From Oxalobacteraceae bacterium OTU3CINTB1 (GTDB lineage: Bacteria; Pseudomonadota; Gammaproteobacteria; Burkholderiales; Burkholderiaceae_D): a DNA stretch of 64,000 bases. Below are positions 16,880-26,592 of this stretch, piece after piece. Both the position numbers and the translations under genes were made by a program. The notes under the pieces are model-generated. The model ran no database searches, had not been told where the DNA came from, and saw nothing but the letters and a program-made list of their open reading frames with translations. How positions within the stretch are numbered: position 1 is the stretch's first letter; every line of letters begins with the position of its first letter. The DNA lies in contig CP099652.1 of the NCBI GenBank assembly GCA_024123955.1, positions 682,001-746,000 on the forward strand, given 5' to 3'.

Positions 16880-17335
16880 TTATTTTGCCTGCGGCTTGGC
16901 CAGGGTTACCGATGGCTTCGACGGCGACGCGGATGGCTTGGCCAGCGGCAGGCCGGCTTTTTGCCATGCGGAAATGCCGCCTTCCAGGTTCACCACGTCG
17001 GTGAAGCCCGCTTTGGACAGTTTAGCCGCAGCGGACGAGGCACGGGCGCCGGATTGGCAAACCACCACCACGCTCTTGCTCTTGAACTTGTCCAGTTCGC
17101 CGATCCGCTGGTCCAGTTCGGCCAGCGGAATATTCTTCGCGTCCGGCAGGGAACCGTTGGCGAATTCTTTCGCGTCGCGTACGTCTACAATGGTGGCTTT
17201 GCTACGATTAATCAACATCGTCACGTCTTGCGGGGTCGCCCGTTTGCCGCGCTGGGTCAGCAAGGGCCACAGCAGCGCGCCGCCGGACAGAACGACGACG
17301 GCGATGATGAAAATATTGTCAATGAAGAATTTCAC
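16880..17335 (-). CDS. Membrane-anchored rhodanese-like protein
   Basis: 151 aa. One N-terminal membrane helix (NIFIIAVVVLSGGALLWPLL) precedes a single rhodanese domain (about 38-128) with active-site Cys in VVVVCQSGARASSAAAKL. A Lys/Pro/Ser-rich tail ends the protein. Such proteins are predicted to transfer sulfane sulfur or act on thiols; the substrate is unknown. It starts the grxC-secB group on the minus strand and is divergent from gpmA, the arrangement common in betaproteobacteria. The pairing with glutaredoxin and SecB is conserved but unexplained. Confidence 0.9.
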   Translation of the reverse strand: MKFFIDNIFIIAVVVLSGGALLWPLLTQRGKRATPQDVTMLINRSKATIVDVRDAKEFANGSLPDAKNIPLAELDQRIGELDKFKSKSVVVVCQSGARASSAAAKLSKAGFTDVVNLEGGISAWQKAGLPLAKPSASPSKPSVTLAKPQAK

Positions 17336-17443
17336 GGGGTTCCAATGGTTTAACTTAATCCGCGCATTATAAAATAGAAGCTGGAAGAGTTCTTAAAGCA
17401 CTGGTAATCCCTCCGATTCACTCCTTTTTTGAAGATAGTCCAC

Positions 17444-18190
17444 ATGTACAAAATCGTATTCATGCGCCATGGCGAATCCACCTGGAACCTGTCGAACCGC
17501 TTCACCGGCTGGACCGATGTCGACCTGACCGAAAAAGGCGTGGCCGAAGCCAAGGCCGCCGGCAAGGTGCTCAAGGAATCGGGCTTCACCTTCGACCTGG
17601 CGTACACCTCGGTGCTCAAGCGCGCGATCCGCACGCTGTGGCTGTCGCTCGACGAGATGGATATGATGTACCTGCCGATCAAGAACGATTGGCGCCTGAA
17701 CGAGCGCCACTACGGCGCGCTGCAGGGCCTGGACAAGGGCGAGACCGCCGCCAAATACGGCGACGAGCAAGTGCTGGTATGGCGCCGCAGCTACGACACG
17801 CCGCCGCCACCGCTGGAAGAAGGCGACGACCGCGCCTCGTTCAACGACCCGCGCTACGCCGGCCTGGACAAGTCGCAGATCCCGCTGACCGAATGCCTGA
17901 AAGACACCGTGGCGCGCGTGATGCCGGCCTGGGACGAGGAAATCGCCCCGGCCATCCGCGCCGGCAAGAAGATCATCATCTCGGCCCACGGCAACAGCCT
18001 GCGCGCGCTGATTAAGATGCTCGACGGCATCAGCGACAACGACATCGTCGGCCTCAACATCCCCAACGGCCAGCCGCTGGTGTATGAACTGGATGCCGAT
18101 CTGAAGCCGATCCGCCACTACTACCTCGGCGACGCCGATGCCATCGCAGCGGCCCAGGCCGCCGTCGCCAACCAAGGCAAGGCCAAGTAA
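17444..18190 (+). CDS. gpmA: 2,3-bisphosphoglycerate-dependent phosphoglycerate mutase
   Basis: 248 aa from ATG 17444; the in-frame TTG 15 nt upstream adds five atypical residues. The phospho-His motif is [10 protein letters not shown], followed by [25 protein letters not shown] and the second His in [13 protein letters not shown]. It interconverts 3- and 2-phosphoglycerate in glycolysis and gluconeogenesis. It is divergent from the rhodanese gene and directly upstream of envC, with which it is almost overlapping. Confidence 0.97.
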   Translation: MYKIVFMRHGESTWNLSNRFTGWTDVDLTEKGVAEAKAAGKVLKESGFTFDLAYTSVLKRAIRTLWLSLDEMDMMYLPIKNDWRLNERHYGALQGLDKGETAAKYGDEQVLVWRRSYDTPPPPLEEGDDRASFNDPRYAGLDKSQIPLTECLKDTVARVMPAWDEEIAPAIRAGKKIIISAHGNSLRALIKMLDGISDNDIVGLNIPNGQPLVYELDADLKPIRHYYLGDADAIAAAQAAVANQGKAK

Positions 18191-18191
18191 T

Positions 18192-19781
18192 TTGTCTTAT
18201 TCTTCATTGAGAGGTTGGCGCAAGGCCGCCGCCGTCACAGGCGCGGCCCTGCTGTTGATAACGTCCCTGGGCGTGCAAATCCAAGCCCACGCCCAGACCG
18301 CCCGCTCGGGCAAACCGACCGAGCGCAGCAAGCAGAAGGCGCTGGCCGAGGCCGAGCGCGCCGGCTTGCAGCAAAAGCTGTCGGCGCTCAAAAAGGACAT
18401 CAGCAAGACCGAAAGCGCCAAGGACGACGCGGCCGATACGCTGGCCGAGTCGGAGCAGGCGATTTCGGATGCCAACCGCGCGCTGCGCGACCTGCAGCAG
18501 GAGCAGGGCGATACCCATAGCAAGCTGCAACAGCTGACCGCCGAGCGCGAACGGCTGACGGCCACGGTCGCGCTGCAAAAGCAGCAGCTGGCCAAGCTGC
18601 TGCGCGAGCACTATGTCGCCGGCAATGAAGACCGCATCAAGTTACTGCTGTCCGGGGACAACCCCAACCGCATCAACCGCGATTTGCAGATGATGGCCTA
18701 TGTGTCGCAGGCGCAGGCCAAGTTGCTGGACGCGCTGCGCGCCAACCTCAAGGCCGTCGAGGATAACCAGGCCGAGGCGCAAAACGCCAACGATGAGCTG
18801 GCCGAGATCGCCCAAGAGCAATTGCAGCAGAAAGCCAAGCTGGAACAGGAAAAGACGCGCCGCGCCGCTTTGCTGTCGACCTTGTCGCAAAAGTTGGTGG
18901 CTCAACGCAAGGAAGCGGGCAACGTCGAGCGCGACGAGCAGCGCATCAGCGGCCTGGTCGACAAGCTGAACAAGCTGATCGAGGAGCAGGCGATCGCCGC
19001 CGCCGCCGAGAAAAAGCGCCAGGAACAGCTGGCGGCCGCCCGCGCCGCCGCCAAGGCCAAGGCCGACGCCGAGAAAAAGGCGCTGTTGCTGGCCCAGGCC
19101 CAGGCGCGCGCGAAAGCGGCCGCGGCAGCGCAGGCCGAGCGCGAGCGTTTGGCCAAGGCCAACGCCAACAAATCCGGCACCATCAAACCCGCGCAGCCGT
19201 CCCAGCCGACCAAGCCGCCGGCGCCGGCCAGGCCCGATCCGATCGACGCCGATGAACCAAAAGTCGCGGTCAAGCCCGATCCGGTGCCGACGCCTGCACC
19301 GACACCTGCACCGGCGCCGGTCGCGGAACCGGTCCGCCCGCCGGCCCGTCCGGCCGACATCGCGCTGGCGCCCGCCGCGCCGGCCGGCGCCTTCGCCAGC
19401 CTCAAAGGCAAAATGGGCTCGCCGGTCAGCGGCCAGGTCGCGGCCAAGTTCGGCAGCAAGCGCGGCCAGGGACCTGCCTGGAAGGGCGTCTTCATCCGCG
19501 CCGCCGAAGGCACCGACGTGCGCGCCGTCGCCGGCGGCCGGGTGGTGTTTGCCGAATGGCTGCGCGGCTTCGGCAACCTGATCATCGTCGACCACGGCGG
19601 CCAGTACATGAGTATTTACGGTAATAACCAGTCGTTGCTGAAAAGGGCAGGCGATATCGTCAAGTCGGGCGACCCGATAGCGAGCGCGGGCAATAGCGGC
19701 GGCAACGAGGAATCAGGGCTATACTTCGAGCTTCGCCATCAGGGCACGGCATTCGATCCGGCTGGCTGGGTCAAGTTTTAA
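18192..19781 (+). CDS. envC: EnvC-type murein hydrolase activator
   Basis: 529 aa from TTG 18192; no ATG suits, and a TTG at 18207 is an alternative. A signal peptide (about 10-38) is followed by a long coiled coil (about 45-275), a Pro/Ala-rich linker and a C-terminal LytM (M23) domain (about 405-528). The LytM zinc ligands are degenerate: the usual HxH strand reads LYFELRHQG, like EnvC's LYFEIRRQG. This points to an activator of periplasmic amidases (AmiA/B type) at the division septum rather than an active endopeptidase. It follows gpmA immediately and precedes ctpA by 14 nt. Confidence 0.9.
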   Translation: MSYSSLRGWRKAAAVTGAALLLITSLGVQIQAHAQTARSGKPTERSKQKALAEAERAGLQQKLSALKKDISKTESAKDDAADTLAESEQAISDANRALRDLQQEQGDTHSKLQQLTAERERLTATVALQKQQLAKLLREHYVAGNEDRIKLLLSGDNPNRINRDLQMMAYVSQAQAKLLDALRANLKAVEDNQAEAQNANDELAEIAQEQLQQKAKLEQEKTRRAALLSTLSQKLVAQRKEAGNVERDEQRISGLVDKLNKLIEEQAIAAAAEKKRQEQLAAARAAAKAKADAEKKALLLAQAQARAKAAAAAQAERERLAKANANKSGTIKPAQPSQPTKPPAPARPDPIDADEPKVAVKPDPVPTPAPTPAPAPVAEPVRPPARPADIALAPAAPAGAFASLKGKMGSPVSGQVAAKFGSKRGQGPAWKGVFIRAAEGTDVRAVAGGRVVFAEWLRGFGNLIIVDHGGQYMSIYGNNQSLLKRAGDIVKSGDPIASAGNSGGNEESGLYFELRHQGTAFDPAGWVKF

Positions 19782-19795
19782 GGTTCGCGGAGAAA

Positions 19796-21430
19796 ATGGG
19801 CAACAAGTTTAAGAGCATCGCTTTGATCGGACTCGGCGCCATCGCCGGCGTCACCGCCTCGTTGCAGTTTCCCGCCATCGCGCAGAAAGCCGGCGGCACC
19901 CCGTTGCCGCTGGAAGAGTTGCGCCAGCTGTCGGACGTGTTCGGCCTGATCAAGACCGACTACGTCGAAAACGTCGACGACAAGAAACTCGTCACCGACG
20001 CCATTTCCGGCATGGTGTCCTCGCTGGACCCGCATTCGGTCTATCTGGACAAAAAAGCCTTCCGCGAGATGAAGGAGACCGTCGCCGGCAAATTCGTCGG
20101 CATCGGCGTCGAAGTCGGCATGGAGGACGGCTATATCAAGGTCGTCTCGCCGATCGAGGACACGCCCGCCTTCAAGGCCGGCATCAAGACGGGCGACCTG
20201 ATCACCCGTATCGACGGCACGCCGATCAAGAACATGTCGCTCGACGAAAGCGTCAAGAAGATGCGCGGCGAGCCCGGTTCCAAGGTGGCCGTCACCATCA
20301 GCCGCAAGGATGAGGACAAGCCGCTCGTCATGACCATCACGCGCGAGGAAATCCGCGTGCAAAGCGTCAAGACCAAGATCGTCGAGCCGGGTTACGCCTG
20401 GGTGCGCATTTCGCAGTTCCAGGAACCGACCCTGGACGACATGGCCAAGCAAATCACCGCCCTGTACGCGCAAGACCCGAAGATCAAGGGCCTGGTGCTG
20501 GACCTGCGCAACGATCCGGGCGGCCTGGTGCCGGGCGCGATCGGCGTTTCGGCCGCCTTCCTGCCCAAGGATTCGGTGATCGTCTCGACCAACGGGCAGC
20601 TGGCGTCGTCCAAGGAAACCTTCTACGGCCGGCCGGAGTTCTACGCGCCGCGCGCCAAGTCCGATCCGCTGGCCAAGCTGCCGGCCGGCCTGAAGGACGT
20701 GCCGATGGTGGTGCTGGTTAACGCGGGCTCGGCCTCGGCGTCGGAAATCGTCGCCGGCGCGTTGCAGGATTACAAGCGCGCCACCATCATGGGCACGCAA
20801 ACCTTCGGCAAGGGCTCGGTGCAGACGCTGCGCCAGTTGACCGCCGACACCGCCGTCAAGCTGACCACGGCGCGTTACTACACACCGCAAAACCGCTCGA
20901 TCCAGGCGCGCGGCATCGTGCCCGACCTGATGGTCGACGAAACCGCCGACGGCGACGGCTTGAACAGCCTGCGCATGCGCGAAGCCGATCTGCAAAAGCA
21001 CTTGGGCAACGACAAGGACCCGGAGGCCGAAAGCATCGCGCAGAAGGCCCTGAACGCCCAGCGCGACGGCCTGGAGGACGCGCAGCGCATGGCTTCGCTG
21101 GCGAAGAAATCCAAACCGGTCGAATTCGGCTCCAAGGACGACTTCCAGCTGGCGCAGGCGCTGAACCACTTCAAGGGCTTGCCGGTCAAACTGTCGAAGG
21201 TGGAGGCGGGTGCGGCGGCCGGTGGCGACGGCGTCGGCGAGATCAAGTCCGATAGCGGCCCGGACATCAAGTCGGACGTTAAGTCCGACGTGAAGCCGGA
21301 TGTCAAGCCAGATGGCAAGCCAAGCTCCAAGCCGGATGGCAAGCCAAACGCCAAGCCTGCCGCCAAGCCCGAAGCCAAATCCAAGGCTGGTGACGGCAAG
21401 CCGGCGGCGAAACAGCCAGTCACCGAATAA
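19796..21430 (+). CDS. ctpA: S41 C-terminal processing protease
   Basis: 544 aa. The signal/anchor at 1-28 is followed by a PDZ domain (about 95-180, IEDTPAFKAGIKTGDLITRI) and the S41 core with catalytic Ser314 (GSASASEI) and Lys339 (TFGKGSVQT), a Ser-Lys dyad at the expected 25-residue spacing. The C-terminal 60 residues are an unusual low-complexity Lys/Pro/Asp tract (SDVKPDVKPDGKPSSKPDGK). CtpA trims C-termini of periplasmic proteins and often regulates cell-wall hydrolases; its place behind envC supports a division/wall role. The order gpmA-envC-ctpA-moeB is conserved in the group. Confidence 0.94.
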   Translation: MGNKFKSIALIGLGAIAGVTASLQFPAIAQKAGGTPLPLEELRQLSDVFGLIKTDYVENVDDKKLVTDAISGMVSSLDPHSVYLDKKAFREMKETVAGKFVGIGVEVGMEDGYIKVVSPIEDTPAFKAGIKTGDLITRIDGTPIKNMSLDESVKKMRGEPGSKVAVTISRKDEDKPLVMTITREEIRVQSVKTKIVEPGYAWVRISQFQEPTLDDMAKQITALYAQDPKIKGLVLDLRNDPGGLVPGAIGVSAAFLPKDSVIVSTNGQLASSKETFYGRPEFYAPRAKSDPLAKLPAGLKDVPMVVLVNAGSASASEIVAGALQDYKRATIMGTQTFGKGSVQTLRQLTADTAVKLTTARYYTPQNRSIQARGIVPDLMVDETADGDGLNSLRMREADLQKHLGNDKDPEAESIAQKALNAQRDGLEDAQRMASLAKKSKPVEFGSKDDFQLAQALNHFKGLPVKLSKVEAGAAAGGDGVGEIKSDSGPDIKSDVKSDVKPDVKPDGKPSSKPDGKPNAKPAAKPEAKSKAGDGKPAAKQPVTE

Positions 21431-21468
21431 CAAGAAACAATAGCGCGGCCCGGCCGCCGGTTGAGACC

Positions 21469-22242
21469 ATGGACGATTCGCAACTACTGCGCTACTCGCG
21501 CCACATCCTGCTCGACGAAATCGGCATCGAAGGCCAGCAAAAACTGCTGGCCGCGCACGCGCTGGTGATCGGCGCCGGCGGCCTCGGCTCGCCGGCGGCG
21601 CTGTACCTGGCCTCGGCCGGCGTCGGCCACATCACCCTGGTCGACGACGACACCGTCGACCTGACCAACCTGCAACGCCAGATCGCCCACACCACGGCGC
21701 GCGTCGGCCAGCCGAAGGCCGCCTCGGCGCGCATCACCCTGCAAGAGATTAATCCCGGCATCGCCGTCAGCGCGCTCACCGAACGGGCCGACGACGCCCG
21801 CCTGGCCGAACTGGTGGCCGAAGCCGATGTCGTGCTCGACTGCACCGACAACTTCGCCACCCGCCACGCCGTCAACCGCGCTTGCGTGGCGCTGGGCAAG
21901 CCGCTGGTGTCCGGCGCGGTGATCCGCTTCGACGGCCAGATCAGCGTGTTCGACCTGCGCAAGGCAGGCAACCCCTGTTATTCATGCCTGTTCCCGCAAG
22001 ATCAACAGTTCGAGGACGTGGCTTGTTCGACCATGGGCGTGTTTGCGCCGCTGGTGGGCGTGGTCGGCGCCATGCAGGCGGCCGAGGCGCTCAAGCTGCT
22101 GATGGGCGTAGGCAACTCGCTGGCTGGGCGGCTGCTGATGCTCGACGGCCTGAACATGGAATGGACCAGCATCGGCGTCGGTAGAAATGATGCCTGCCCG
22201 GTGTGCGGCGCAGGTAGAATGATAACGAAAAATACAACGTAG
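21469..22242 (+). CDS. moeB: MoeB/ThiF-family adenylyltransferase
   Basis: 257 aa. The ATP site is GAGGLGSPAALYLASAGVG (about 33-51), then DDDTVDLTNLQRQI and DNFATRHAVN. Two CxxC pairs (CYSCLFP and CPVCGAG) bind structural zinc. The family activates the C-terminal Gly-Gly of a small sulfur carrier by adenylation: MoaD for molybdopterin (MoeB), or ThiS for thiazole (ThiF). The sequence alone does not separate the two functions, and neither carrier is encoded nearby; MoeB is the conventional name in this ctpA-linked position. Confidence 0.88.
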   Translation: MDDSQLLRYSRHILLDEIGIEGQQKLLAAHALVIGAGGLGSPAALYLASAGVGHITLVDDDTVDLTNLQRQIAHTTARVGQPKAASARITLQEINPGIAVSALTERADDARLAELVAEADVVLDCTDNFATRHAVNRACVALGKPLVSGAVIRFDGQISVFDLRKAGNPCYSCLFPQDQQFEDVACSTMGVFAPLVGVVGAMQAAEALKLLMGVGNSLAGRLLMLDGLNMEWTSIGVGRNDACPVCGAGRMITKNTT

Positions 22243-22289
22243 AATTTTCCAAAACCATCCGCCGACACCATCACCTCCAGGAGAAGACC

Positions 22290-24422
22290 TTGCTGACGAA
22301 ACGACTCGCCTTACTTCCGCTGGCATTGGCCGCCGCCTTCAGCGCGCAGGCCGCCAGCACCACCAAGTATCTGATCTACACCGAAAGCGGCAAGCAGATG
22401 GGCGAGCAGGTGGTCGAGCAGCAGGACGACGGCCTGACCAAGGTGCGTTTCATCTATAAGAACAACGGCCGCGGCCCCGAGCTGACCGAGCAATTCCGCA
22501 TCGGCCCGGACGGCACCATGACCGAGTATGCCGTCAAGGGCAATTCCACCTTCGGCGCCGTGGTCGACGAGCGCTTCGAGCGCAAGGGCGACCAGGCCGA
22601 GTGGAAATCGACGTCGGAACAAGGCAAGAAAACCGTCGCCGGTCCGGCCGCCTATGTGCCGCTGAACAGTTCCTTCGAGGTCATCTCCGCCGCCATCACC
22701 GCGCTGGCCGCCGCGCCGGACAACAAGCTGCCGCTGCTGCCGTCGGGCACCTTGTCGCAGACCAAGCTGGACGCGCTGGAGATCACCAACGCCACCGGCC
22801 AGAAGCAAACCGTGCAATTGCTGGCGCAAACCGGCATCGGCCTGTCGCCATCGTTCATGTGGGCCACAAACGGCGCCAAGCCGCGCTTGTTTGCCGTCAT
22901 CATTCCGGGCTTCATGAACGCGATGGAACAGGGCTGGGAAGCGGCCATTCCGGAGATGGCCAAACGCCAGAAAGCCGCCGAGAGCAAGATGCTGGCCGAT
23001 GTCGCGCAGAAGTTGCAGCATCCGCTGCCGGGCCTGACCCTTGTCAAGAACGCCCGCGTCTTTGACAGCGAGAAGGCCACCGTCGGCGCGCCGTCGGACA
23101 TCTACATCCTGCGCGGCCGCATCACCTCGGTGCAGCCGGCCGGCTCGCCGACGCGCGACGCCGCCAACATTATCGACGCCGGCGGTCGCATCGTGCTGCC
23201 GGGCCTGTTCGATATGCACGGCCACGTCGACCGCTGGTCGGGCGCGCTCAACATCTCGACCGGCGTCACCAGCGTGCGCGACATGGGCAACGACAACGCC
23301 CAGATGCAGGCGATGCTGGACGAAACCACCGACGGCAAGCTGCTCGGTCCGCAAGTGGTGCCGGCCGGCTTCCTGGAAGGCGAGAGCCAGTACAGCGCCA
23401 GCGGCGGCTTCACCGTCAAGGACTTGCAGGGCGCCAAGGACGCGATCGACTGGTACGCGCAGCGCGGCTATCCGCAATTGAAGATCTACAACTCCTTCCC
23501 GAAAGACATCCTGAAGGACACGGTCGCCTACGCCCACACGCGCGGCATGCGCGTTTCCGGCCACGTGCCGGCCGGCCTGCGCGCGCAGCAGGCGCTCGAC
23601 GCCGGTTACGACGAAATCCAGCACATCAACCAGGTGCTGCTGAACTTCTTCGTCAAACCCGACACCGAAACGCGCAACCTGAACCGCTTCGTGTTGCCGG
23701 CCGAGAAGGTGGCCGATCTCGATTTCAACTCCAAGCCGGTCAAGGACTTTGTCGCCCAATTGGCCAAGAAGCAAATCGCCATCGATCCGACCATGTCGGC
23801 GTTCGCCTTCCTCAAGCAGCGCGACGGCGACGTCAACGAGCCGTACGCCGATTTCGCGGCCAACATGCCGCCGGACGTGGCGCGCGGCTTTTCCGTCGGC
23901 ACCATGAAGATCGACGGCGCCGAGCAGCTCAAGCGCTACGAGAAGTCCTACGGCAAGATGGTCGACTTCGTCGGCATCATGTACCGCGCCGGCGTGCCCA
24001 TCGTGGCCGGCACCGACGACATCGCCGGTTTTACCTTGCACTCGGAACTGGCGCTGCTGGTCAAGGCCGGCTTGACCCCGGCCCAGGCGCTGCAAGTGGC
24101 CACGCGCAACGGCGCCCGCTACACCCGCACCAGCAACGATCGCGGCAGCATCACGCCGGGCAAGCTGGCCGACCTGGTGCTGGTGGACGGCGACCCGACC
24201 AAGGATATCAAGGACGTGCGCAAGGTGTCGGCGGTGATCACGCGCGGCTACGTGATCTACCCGAGCGAGATCGACGCGGCGCTTGGCATCGCCCCGTTCG
24301 TCAAGCAAGCGCCGACGGTGGCCAAGACCGCCGCCGCCGTGGCCGAAGTCGATCACGCGCACGGCGGCGGCAACGACGGCGCCCGCAACCGCATCGAGGC
24401 GACCGCCCGCAAACACGATTAA
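22290..24422 (+). CDS. Secreted two-part amidohydrolase
   Basis: 710 aa from TTG 22290 with AGGAGA 6 nt upstream; a signal peptide ends near AQA-A (about 20). Residues 20-230 form a separate N-terminal domain without recognised motifs. From about 245 the protein is an amidohydrolase-superfamily barrel: HGH in LFDMHGHVDR, further His in SGHVPAGL and IQHINQ, and the metal Asp in GTDDIAGF. Exported members of this superfamily include dipeptidases and organophosphate-acid hydrolases; the substrate is not readable. The tail is His/Gly-rich (DHAHGGGNDG). It probably stands alone, between moeB and the T2SS operon. Confidence 0.82.
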   Translation: MLTKRLALLPLALAAAFSAQAASTTKYLIYTESGKQMGEQVVEQQDDGLTKVRFIYKNNGRGPELTEQFRIGPDGTMTEYAVKGNSTFGAVVDERFERKGDQAEWKSTSEQGKKTVAGPAAYVPLNSSFEVISAAITALAAAPDNKLPLLPSGTLSQTKLDALEITNATGQKQTVQLLAQTGIGLSPSFMWATNGAKPRLFAVIIPGFMNAMEQGWEAAIPEMAKRQKAAESKMLADVAQKLQHPLPGLTLVKNARVFDSEKATVGAPSDIYILRGRITSVQPAGSPTRDAANIIDAGGRIVLPGLFDMHGHVDRWSGALNISTGVTSVRDMGNDNAQMQAMLDETTDGKLLGPQVVPAGFLEGESQYSASGGFTVKDLQGAKDAIDWYAQRGYPQLKIYNSFPKDILKDTVAYAHTRGMRVSGHVPAGLRAQQALDAGYDEIQHINQVLLNFFVKPDTETRNLNRFVLPAEKVADLDFNSKPVKDFVAQLAKKQIAIDPTMSAFAFLKQRDGDVNEPYADFAANMPPDVARGFSVGTMKIDGAEQLKRYEKSYGKMVDFVGIMYRAGVPIVAGTDDIAGFTLHSELALLVKAGLTPAQALQVATRNGARYTRTSNDRGSITPGKLADLVLVDGDPTKDIKDVRKVSAVITRGYVIYPSEIDAALGIAPFVKQAPTVAKTAAAVAEVDHAHGGGNDGARNRIEATARKHD

Positions 24423-24633
24423 AGCGCAGGGCCGCCGGGTCCGTGAAAAGGCCCGGCATGACAATGGTGTGACAATGCCATGACCTAACGATGACAAGCT
24501 GGTAAAAGCTGGTTAAAACCGTCGATTATTAAGCCGTGTTTAAGCTCCAGGGCGCAAAAATCACGCCTCTGCCTGCTCTGATTCCGCTGTTTCGGCCTTA
24601 TACTCTGCACTCACTTTAATTTGGTAGTAAATT

Positions 24634-25077
24634 ATGAAAAAAGCAACGCCTCAACGTCGCGCCGCGCGCGGTTTCACGCTGATCGAAATCATGGTGGTGG
24701 TGGTCATCATGGGTGTGCTGGCGGCGCTGGTCGTGCCCAAGCTGCTGAGCCGCACCGGTGAATCGAAAGTGGCCGCCGCCAAGGTCGATATCGCCACCGT
24801 CATGCAGGCGCTCAAACTGTACAAGCTGGACAACCAGCGCTATCCGACCACGGAGCAGGGCCTGCAGGCGCTGCTGACCAAGCCGACCAGCGGCCCGGCC
24901 GCCAACGGCTGGAAAACCGGCGGCTATCTGGAAAAGATGCCGAAAGACCCGTGGGGCGCGCCGTACCAGTTCCTGTCGCCTGGCATCAAAGGCGAGATCG
25001 ATGTGTATTCGCTGGGCGCCGACGGCGCCCCGGGCGGCACCGGCGACGACGCCGACATCGGTTCCTGGGAAAACTAA
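24634..25077 (+). CDS. gspG: T2SS major pseudopilin GspG
   Basis: 147 aa. Type IV prepilin leader ending in Gly13, then FTLIEIMVVVVIMGVLAALVV with Glu+5. The C-terminal half has the family pattern YKLDNQRYPTTEQGLQALLT, GYLEKMPKDPWG and the calcium-site loop ending in DDADIGSWEN. The prepilin peptidase (GspO/PilD), needed for cleavage, is not in the window. GspG builds the periplasmic pseudopilus that pushes folded substrates through GspD. First gene of the T2SS operon; TATACT at 24599-24604, about 30 nt upstream, is a possible -10, but its -35 is weak. Confidence 0.97.
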   Translation: MKKATPQRRAARGFTLIEIMVVVVIMGVLAALVVPKLLSRTGESKVAAAKVDIATVMQALKLYKLDNQRYPTTEQGLQALLTKPTSGPAANGWKTGGYLEKMPKDPWGAPYQFLSPGIKGEIDVYSLGADGAPGGTGDDADIGSWEN

Positions 25078-25097
25078 GCACACGGAGAGAGCCGATC

Positions 25098-25589
25098 ATG
25101 CGCGCCGCGCGCCGGCCGAGCCCAGGCTTTACGCCGAGAGGCTTCACGCTGATTGAGTTGCTGGTGGTGATGGTCATCCTGGGCATCACGCTGGGCATCG
25201 TCTCGCTCAGCGCGATGCCCGGCCAGAAGCAGGCGCTGCAGCAGGACGCGCAACGCATCGCGCTGCTGCTGCAACTGGCGCGCGACGAGGCGATCGTGCG
25301 CAACCGCCAGATCGCCTTCGAGGCCGGGCCGGACGGCTACCGCTTCCTGATCCGCAACGACAAGCAATGGGATCTGGCGGTGCAGGACGACCTGCTGCGC
25401 GAGCGCGAGTTCAAACAGGGCCCGGTGACGTTGCTGCTCGATCCGCCACCCAACGCCCAGAACGACAACAACCTGCGCATCATCTTCGGCCGCGAACCGG
25501 TCGACAAGCCGTTCGTGCTGACCATGACCGGCGGCGGCAGCAGCGTGGCCATCCGCGCCGACGGCATCGGCCATTTCACGGTGGACTGA
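25098..25589 (+). CDS. gspH: T2SS minor pseudopilin GspH
   Basis: 163 aa from ATG 25098 (CGGAGAG upstream). Prepilin motif RGFTLIELLVVMVILGITLG; the globular part fits GspH, with ARDEAIVRNRQIAFE characteristic of this subunit. Minor pseudopilin at or near the pseudopilus tip. Encoded 20 nt after gspG and 11 nt before gspI. Confidence 0.93.
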   Translation: MRAARRPSPGFTPRGFTLIELLVVMVILGITLGIVSLSAMPGQKQALQQDAQRIALLLQLARDEAIVRNRQIAFEAGPDGYRFLIRNDKQWDLAVQDDLLREREFKQGPVTLLLDPPPNAQNDNNLRIIFGREPVDKPFVLTMTGGGSSVAIRADGIGHFTVD

Positions 25590-25600
25590 CCATAAACAAG

Positions 25601-25978
25601 ATGCGCCGACCCTCTCGCAAAAACAAAGGCTTCACCCTGCTCGAAGTGCTGGTGGCGCTGGTCATCGTCGGCACCGCGCTGGGCGCCTCGCTGCGCGCGG
25701 TCGGCAGCCTGACCCAGAACAGCAACGGCCTGCGCGGCGCCATGATGGCGACCTGGTCGGCCGAGAACCGGCTGGTGCAGCTGCGCCTGTCCAAGACGTT
25801 TCCGGCGGTCGGCAAGCAGACCTTCGAATGTCCGCAGGGCGACATGAAGCTGATGTGCCAGGAAGAAGTCATTGCCAGCCCGAATCCGCGCTTCCGCCGG
25901 GTCGAGGTCAGCGTCTACGACCAGGCCAACCCGGAACGCCGCATCATCAAGCTGGTCCAACTGGTGCTGAATTCATGA
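25601..25978 (+). CDS. gspI: T2SS minor pseudopilin GspI
   Basis: 125 aa from ATG 25601. Prepilin motif KGFTLLEVLVALVIVGTALG, then the GspI pattern ATWSAENRLVQLRL. It nucleates the tip complex with GspJ and GspK. Its stop overlaps the gspJ start by 4 nt (ATGA), implying coupled translation. Confidence 0.94.
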   Translation: MRRPSRKNKGFTLLEVLVALVIVGTALGASLRAVGSLTQNSNGLRGAMMATWSAENRLVQLRLSKTFPAVGKQTFECPQGDMKLMCQEEVIASPNPRFRRVEVSVYDQANPERRIIKLVQLVLNS

Positions 25979-26592
25979 CGCGCCGTCATGTCAAGCGACG
26001 CGGCGGTTTCACCTTGATCGAATTGCTGGTGGCCATTTCGATCCTGGCCATCGTCGCCGTGCTGGGCTGGCGCGGCCTGGACGGCATCATCCGCTCGCGC
26101 GAGTCGCTGACGGCCAAGATGGAGCAGACACGCGGCCTGCAACTGGCGTTCGCGCAGTTGCAGAGCGATTGCGCCAGCCTGGCCACGGCAACCCTGGTGA
26201 ACAACCGCCCCTACATGCTGGCCGATAACGACCGCCTGACCTTCGTGCGGGTGGTGATGACGGAAAACGAGCCGACCCGCTTGCAGGTGGTGGCCTACCG
26301 CGTACGCGACGGCGTGCTGACGCGGCGCGAATCGAACGCCACGCGCGACCTGCTGCAACTGGACGCGCTGTGGCAGGCCGCGCTTAACGACACCGACACC
26401 GCCGCCAGCGTGGCGCTGCAGTCCGACGTGCTGTCGATGGGCGCGCGCTACTGGATCAACACCGAATGGCGGCCGGCGGCCGGCATGACGACGGGCGGCT
26501 CGGGCAACGCGCCGACCGGGCTGGAAGTGTCGCTGGCCTTGCAGGGCCAGGAAGTGCCGATGGTCAAATCCTTCCTGCTGGGGGCGCTGTGA
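25975..26592 (+). CDS. gspJ: T2SS minor pseudopilin GspJ
   Basis: 205 aa from ATG 25975. Prepilin motif GGFTLIELLVAISILAIVAV, then GWRGLDGIIRSRESL and the family's LAFAQLQSDC helix. Part of the GspIJK tip that starts pseudopilus assembly. Overlaps gspI by 4 nt and gspK by 1 nt (TGATG). Confidence 0.94.
   Translation: MTRRHVKRRGGFTLIELLVAISILAIVAVLGWRGLDGIIRSRESLTAKMEQTRGLQLAFAQLQSDCASLATATLVNNRPYMLADNDRLTFVRVVMTENEPTRLQVVAYRVRDGVLTRRESNATRDLLQLDALWQAALNDTDTAASVALQSDVLSMGARYWINTEWRPAAGMTTGGSGNAPTGLEVSLALQGQEVPMVKSFLLGAL

Noticed and set aside
18192..19781. Active M23 endopeptidase instead of EnvC
   Set aside because: The LytM zinc ligands are replaced in the same way as in EnvC, which is catalytically inactive.
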